NCBI GenBank assembly: GCA_947629725.1
Contig: CANREU010000080.1
Location: 1 to 7,162, forward strand
From: an uncultured Clostridia bacterium
GTDB lineage: Bacteria; Bacillota; Clostridia; Christensenellales; Borkfalkiaceae
DNA: 7,162 nucleotides
Direction: 5' to 3'
Of the stretch, positions 5,537 to 7,162 are shown in pieces (the stretch's first letter is position 1; every line of letters begins with the position of its first letter). The notes beneath the pieces are model-generated. The model saw only the letters and a list, made by a program, of their open reading frames with translations. It did not search any database and was not told where the DNA came from. The translations under genes and the position numbers were made by a program.

Positions 5537-6595
5537 TCACCCCTCCCAATTTTTGAGGATCGCCGCAAGCTCATCCGACGTCAAAGCGTTCTTCTCGGAG
5601 GGCTTTCCAACCACCGTGTTGTCGATATTGAGGAAGGTCAGTTCCTCCGTTTGCCCGAAATTCATCGAAAAGTAGTCATCGCTCATTTTAGAACCCGACA
5701 AATAGGAATCCTTGAGGTCGATGGTGACGCGGGGGCGGCGGCTGTTTTTGAGGGACGCGACAAAGCTCCCCTTCATCGCGTCCTCCCCGGACGAGGAGCC
5801 GCTCACCCCGTCGATCCGTTCGACCCCCGTGAGGAAAGAACGGAAGGCGGAATCCGTCATCTTGTAGGTGTCGCGCGAGCGGGTGAAATTGTCTTCGATC
5901 GCAAGCATCTCGCCCATGAGGGCGAGCACCGCAAAGTTGTGCCCGTCGACGGAGGTCAATCGATCGAAAATGCCCGTGTCGTCGTCGAGCGTGAACACGA
6001 CCCACTTCCCGATAACGTTGGACGGGAGGGCGTGCTTCACGCCGTTTTCGAGGACCGTATAGCGATCGAATCGGAGCATACTCGCCTCTTTGCTTATCCA
6101 TATGTGGATGCGCAAGTCAATGTCGGTCTTCTCGTTGACCTCTTTCTGCACCACCTTGTTGCCATCGATCTTTTCCGAGACGCGGCGGCTGCTCGAGATG
6201 GTCGCCTCCGAGACGTAATACGTCGCCTCCTCCGTGAGATAGGCGGTCATCTGCCTGTCGATACGGGAACTTGACGACGACAAACCCGAGCTCGCCTTCA
6301 TCGAAAACCGCAAGGTGTCCTCGAGGGTCACGCTCGTGTATTGCGGAGTTTCCGACGGGAGGCCGGACGGATCGTCGGCCAAAAGAGAAAGCGGCTCGGC
6401 GCTGTTTTCCATTTGATCCGTAATGTGGCCGAGCAGGACGGAGAGCTCCTCCGCCGACTCGATCTTTCGGTTCTTCCCGTTGCCCGCACCCGCGCGCACC
6501 CCTCCCCTTTCGAGAGGGAAGAGCAGCGCGGCGATCGCGAGAAGCAGGCAGAAGCCGAGCGCAAGCGCACGCTTAATCACGTTGTTCTTGGACAT
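5537..6595 (-). CDS. membrane-anchored extracytoplasmic protein of unknown function, 352 aa, first gene of operon
   Basis: I do not recognise this protein. Residues 1-9 are basic (MSKNNVIKR) and 9-27 form one hydrophobic segment, a signal anchor or signal peptide; the remaining 320 or so residues are hydrophilic and should be outside the membrane. There is a Ser/Ala-rich stretch at 101-110, then a region rich in alternating strands (for example YYVSEATISSSRRVSEKI, LRIHIWIS, WVVFTLDDD), a helical-looking part at 221-258, a Ser/Gly linker (264-270), and more strands to the end (SYLSGSKMSDDYFSMNF, EELTFLNIDNTVVGKP). The pattern loosely recalls LolA/LppX-like extracytoplasmic folds; this is a weak guess from the layout only. 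Cys16 is not in a valid lipobox. The ATG at 6595 has GGAGG 5 nt upstream. The promoter and a structured leader lie between it and the divergent XRE gene, which probably controls it. It is closely coupled to the membrane protein gene downstream. Confidence 0.85.
   Translation of the reverse strand: MSKNNVIKRALALGFCLLLAIAALLFPLERGGVRAGAGNGKNRKIESAEELSVLLGHITDQMENSAEPLSLLADDPSGLPSETPQYTSVTLEDTLRFSMKASSGLSSSSSRIDRQMTAYLTEEATYYVSEATISSSRRVSEKIDGNKVVQKEVNEKTDIDLRIHIWISKEASMLRFDRYTVLENGVKHALPSNVIGKWVVFTLDDDTGIFDRLTSVDGHNFAVLALMGEMLAIEDNFTRSRDTYKMTDSAFRSFLTGVERIDGVSGSSSGEDAMKGSFVASLKNSRRPRVTIDLKDSYLSGSKMSDDYFSMNFGQTEELTFLNIDNTVVGKPSEKNALTSDELAAILKNWEG
5540..5547 (-). promoter_or_regulatory. coupled ribosome binding site inside the end of the upstream gene
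   Basis: GGGAGGGG on the minus strand forms part of the Trp-Glu-Gly codons just before the TGA stop of the 352-aa gene. It is correctly spaced for the ATG at 5533. This arrangement is typical of translational coupling. Confidence 0.8.
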
Positions 6596-6600
6596 TTTTT

Positions 6601-6605
6601 CCTCC
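6601..6605 (-). promoter_or_regulatory. ribosome binding site of the 352-aa gene
   Basis: GGAGG on the minus strand, separated from the ATG at 6595 by five A residues. It confirms the start codon. Confidence 0.88.
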
Positions 6606-6618
6606 GTATTCCTATTTT

Positions 6619-6656
6619 ACGGCCCGTCCCGCAGCTCTGCCGCGGGCAAAGGCCGT
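6619..6656 (-). promoter_or_regulatory. hairpin in the leader of the envelope operon
   Basis: On the minus strand ACGGCC (6656-6651) pairs with GGCCGT (6624-6619). Inside it CCCGCGGC (6646-6639) pairs with GCTGCGGG (6635-6628), with one G-T pair and an AGA loop. It lies in the predicted 5' leader of about 120 nt, 13 nt before the ribosome site. There is no T-run after it, so it is not a terminator; it may affect mRNA stability or translation (inference). Confidence 0.45.
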
Positions 6657-6724
6657 CACTTTTCTTTCTCCGCCTGGAGCTTTTCCTGCACGCCCCATAG
6701 CCCTTTCTTTCCGCACTTTCTCCC

Positions 6725-6753
6725 ATTCTACTCTAACAATAATTAGAAGTCAA
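6725..6753 (-). promoter_or_regulatory. promoter of the two-gene envelope operon
   Basis: On the minus strand TTGACT (6753-6748), a 17-bp spacer and TAGAAT (6730-6725), close to the sigma-A consensus. Transcription should begin near 6718, giving a leader of about 120 nt before the ATG at 6595. The whole spacer is taken up by one of the two dyads proposed as repressor operators, so binding there would exclude RNA polymerase. Confidence 0.82.
6732..6747. promoter_or_regulatory. putative XRE operator O1 (TCTAA-N6-TTAGA)
   Basis: TCTAA (6732-6736), six bases CAATAA, then TTAGA (6743-6747). It exactly fills the -10/-35 spacer of the envelope operon promoter. The same dyad with the same spacing recurs at 6762-6777. 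Small XRE repressors bind such short dyads as dimers; assignment to the adjacent regulator is inference from position. Confidence 0.65.
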
Positions 6754-6761
6754 GTAATTTT

Positions 6762-6777
6762 TCTAATTTTTATTAGA
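6762..6777. promoter_or_regulatory. putative XRE operator O2 (TCTAA-N6-TTAGA), overlapping the regulator's own -10
   Basis: TCTAA (6762-6766), TTTTTA, TTAGA (6773-6777). Flanking bases extend it to perfect 7-bp arms, TTCTAAT and ATTAGAA, at 6761-6778. It overlaps TAGAAT at 6774-6779, the likely -10 of the XRE gene, so it fits autorepression. Its centre is 30 bp, about three helical turns, from that of O1. Confidence 0.65.
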
Positions 6778-6779
6778 AT
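6774..6779 (+). promoter_or_regulatory. likely -10 of the XRE regulator gene, implying a leaderless mRNA
   Basis: TAGAAT ends 7 bp before the ATG at 6787, so transcription would begin at or next to the start codon. No good -35 is visible 16-18 bp upstream (CAAGTA or TCAAGT); that area overlaps the -35 of the opposing promoter. No Shine-Dalgarno precedes the ATG, which agrees with a leaderless transcript. Confidence 0.5.
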
Positions 6780-6786
6780 AATCTAT

Positions 6787-7008
6787 ATGAAGGATTTCAC
6801 GCACAGCCTGTTCGGGGAACGGCTGAAACAACTGCGGACGGAGAAAAATATCGGACAAAATCAACTTGCGAAGGAACTCGGCTTGAGCAACGCCTCCATC
6901 AGTTACTGGGAAACGGGCAAACAGCTGCCCACGATCGAAGCCGTGTATAAACTTGCCGTCTATTTCGGCGTCTCTGCCGACTATCTCCTCGGCCTCAAAG
7001 ATTTTTAA
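6787..7008 (+). CDS. small XRE-family (Cro/CI-type) transcriptional regulator, 73 aa
   Basis: A single-domain DNA-binding protein. Residues 8-64 match the helix-turn-helix_3 pattern: FGERLKQLRTEKNIGQNQLA, then the turn and recognition helix LGLSNASISYWETGKQLPT (about 32-49), then IEAVYKLAVYFGVSADYLLG, the common ending of this family. There is no effector or dimerisation domain beyond the HTH fold, so it is probably a dimeric repressor like Cro or short CI homologues. The ATG at 6787 is the only plausible start; no ribosome site precedes it and a -10 lies only 7 bp away, so the mRNA is probably leaderless. It is divergent from the two-gene envelope operon, with two matching dyads in the shared control region, so it probably represses both that operon and itself (inference). 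It is followed by its own terminator. The HTH call is firm, the targets are predicted. Confidence 0.93.
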   Translation: MKDFTHSLFGERLKQLRTEKNIGQNQLAKELGLSNASISYWETGKQLPTIEAVYKLAVYFGVSADYLLGLKDF

Positions 7009-7015
7009 GACATAC

Positions 7016-7050
7016 GCGCCCCGCGGCACATGCCGCCGGGCGCACTTTTT
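7016..7050 (+). terminator. intrinsic terminator of the XRE gene
   Basis: GCGCCC (7016-7021) pairs with GGGCGC (7038-7043) and GCGGC (7023-7027) with GCCGC (7032-7036), separated by one C-C mismatch, with an ACAT loop. AC and five T (7046-7050) follow. It starts 7 bp after the stop. The stem nearly duplicates that at 1330-1356. Confidence 0.9.
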
Positions 7051-7054
7051 GTTG

Positions 7055-7123
7055 CTCCCCCCTACGAGGGCGAGGGCAAGTTCCCCTCATCCCGAGCGAA
7101 GCGAGCGGATTTCGCTCTTTCGC
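7055..7123. repeat. GC-rich intergenic repeat block after the XRE terminator
   Basis: No gene is visible. The stretch TCCCCCCTACGAGGG (7056-7070) resembles the core of the palindrome at 288-324, and CCTCATCCCGAG (7085-7096) resembles 186-197. GAGCGAAGCGAGCGGA (7094-7109) is internally repetitive. It looks like members of the same dispersed repeat family as the pgk-tpiA gap (inference). Confidence 0.5.
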
Positions 7124-7162
7124 AAAGAGATCCCTCGACACGCCGTGCCGAGGGATCTCTTT
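7124..7162. repeat. perfect 14-bp inverted repeat at the window edge
   Basis: AAAGAGATCCCTCG (7124-7137) and CGAGGGATCTCTTT (7149-7162) are exact reverse complements around an 11-bp loop, which itself contains CAC-GCC-GTG. The palindrome runs to the last base of the window and may continue outside it. It is part of the intergenic repeat block rather than a terminator that can be assigned to a gene here. Confidence 0.8.

Noticed and set aside
4409..6274. A 621-codon open frame on the plus strand
   Set aside because: It is antisense to both envelope genes and is composed of charged low-complexity residues. The minus-strand genes have ribosome sites, a promoter and sensible protein architecture.
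6546..6595. Lipoprotein signal at Cys16 of the 352-aa protein
   Set aside because: The residues before the Cys are Leu-Gly-Phe, with Phe at -1, and the Cys lies in the middle of the hydrophobic segment, so it is not a valid lipobox.

Overview
The window is GC-rich bacterial chromosome. It has strong Shine-Dalgarno sites, sigma-A-type promoters, several intrinsic terminators and the glycolytic order pgk, tpiA, gpmI. This points to a Firmicutes/Clostridia-type organism, perhaps a gut or metagenomic lineage. That placement is inference; there is no rRNA or other taxonomic marker here.

Layout: (1) 1-112 is the 3' end of pgk. (2) 113-489 has no gene and holds a cluster of palindromic and direct repeats. 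(3) 490-1239 is tpiA, with a strong terminator at 1251-1287. (4) 1377-2612 on the minus strand is a 411-aa membrane protein of unknown function, converging on tpiA and ending in its own terminator. (5) 2613-2802 is a divergent promoter region with a consensus promoter in each direction, a tandem 11-bp repeat and a large hairpin. (6) 2803-4356 is gpmI, followed by a 13-bp-stem terminator at 4362-4401. (7) 4400-5533 and 5537-6595 on the minus strand are a tightly coupled two-gene operon; the first gene transcribed encodes a membrane-anchored extracytoplasmic protein and the second a polytopic membrane protein, both unrecognised. (8) 6596-6786 is a divergent control region. (9) 6787-7008 is a small XRE-type repressor gene with a terminator at 7016-7050. 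(10) 7055-7162 is another intergenic repeat block that runs off the window.

The three enzymes are consecutive or near-consecutive in glycolysis: phosphoglycerate kinase, triosephosphate isomerase and cofactor-independent phosphoglycerate mutase. gpmI has been separated from tpiA by an oppositely oriented membrane gene and carries its own promoter.

The most interesting unit is the right-hand module. A 73-aa XRE regulator is divergent from the envelope operon. Between them are two copies of the same dyad, TCTAA-N6-TTAGA, with centres exactly 30 bp apart. One fills the spacer of the operon promoter; the other overlaps the apparent -10 of the regulator's own promoter, which sits so close to its ATG that the mRNA is probably leaderless. 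This reads as a self-contained, autoregulated cell-envelope module whose function is not recognisable from the sequence.
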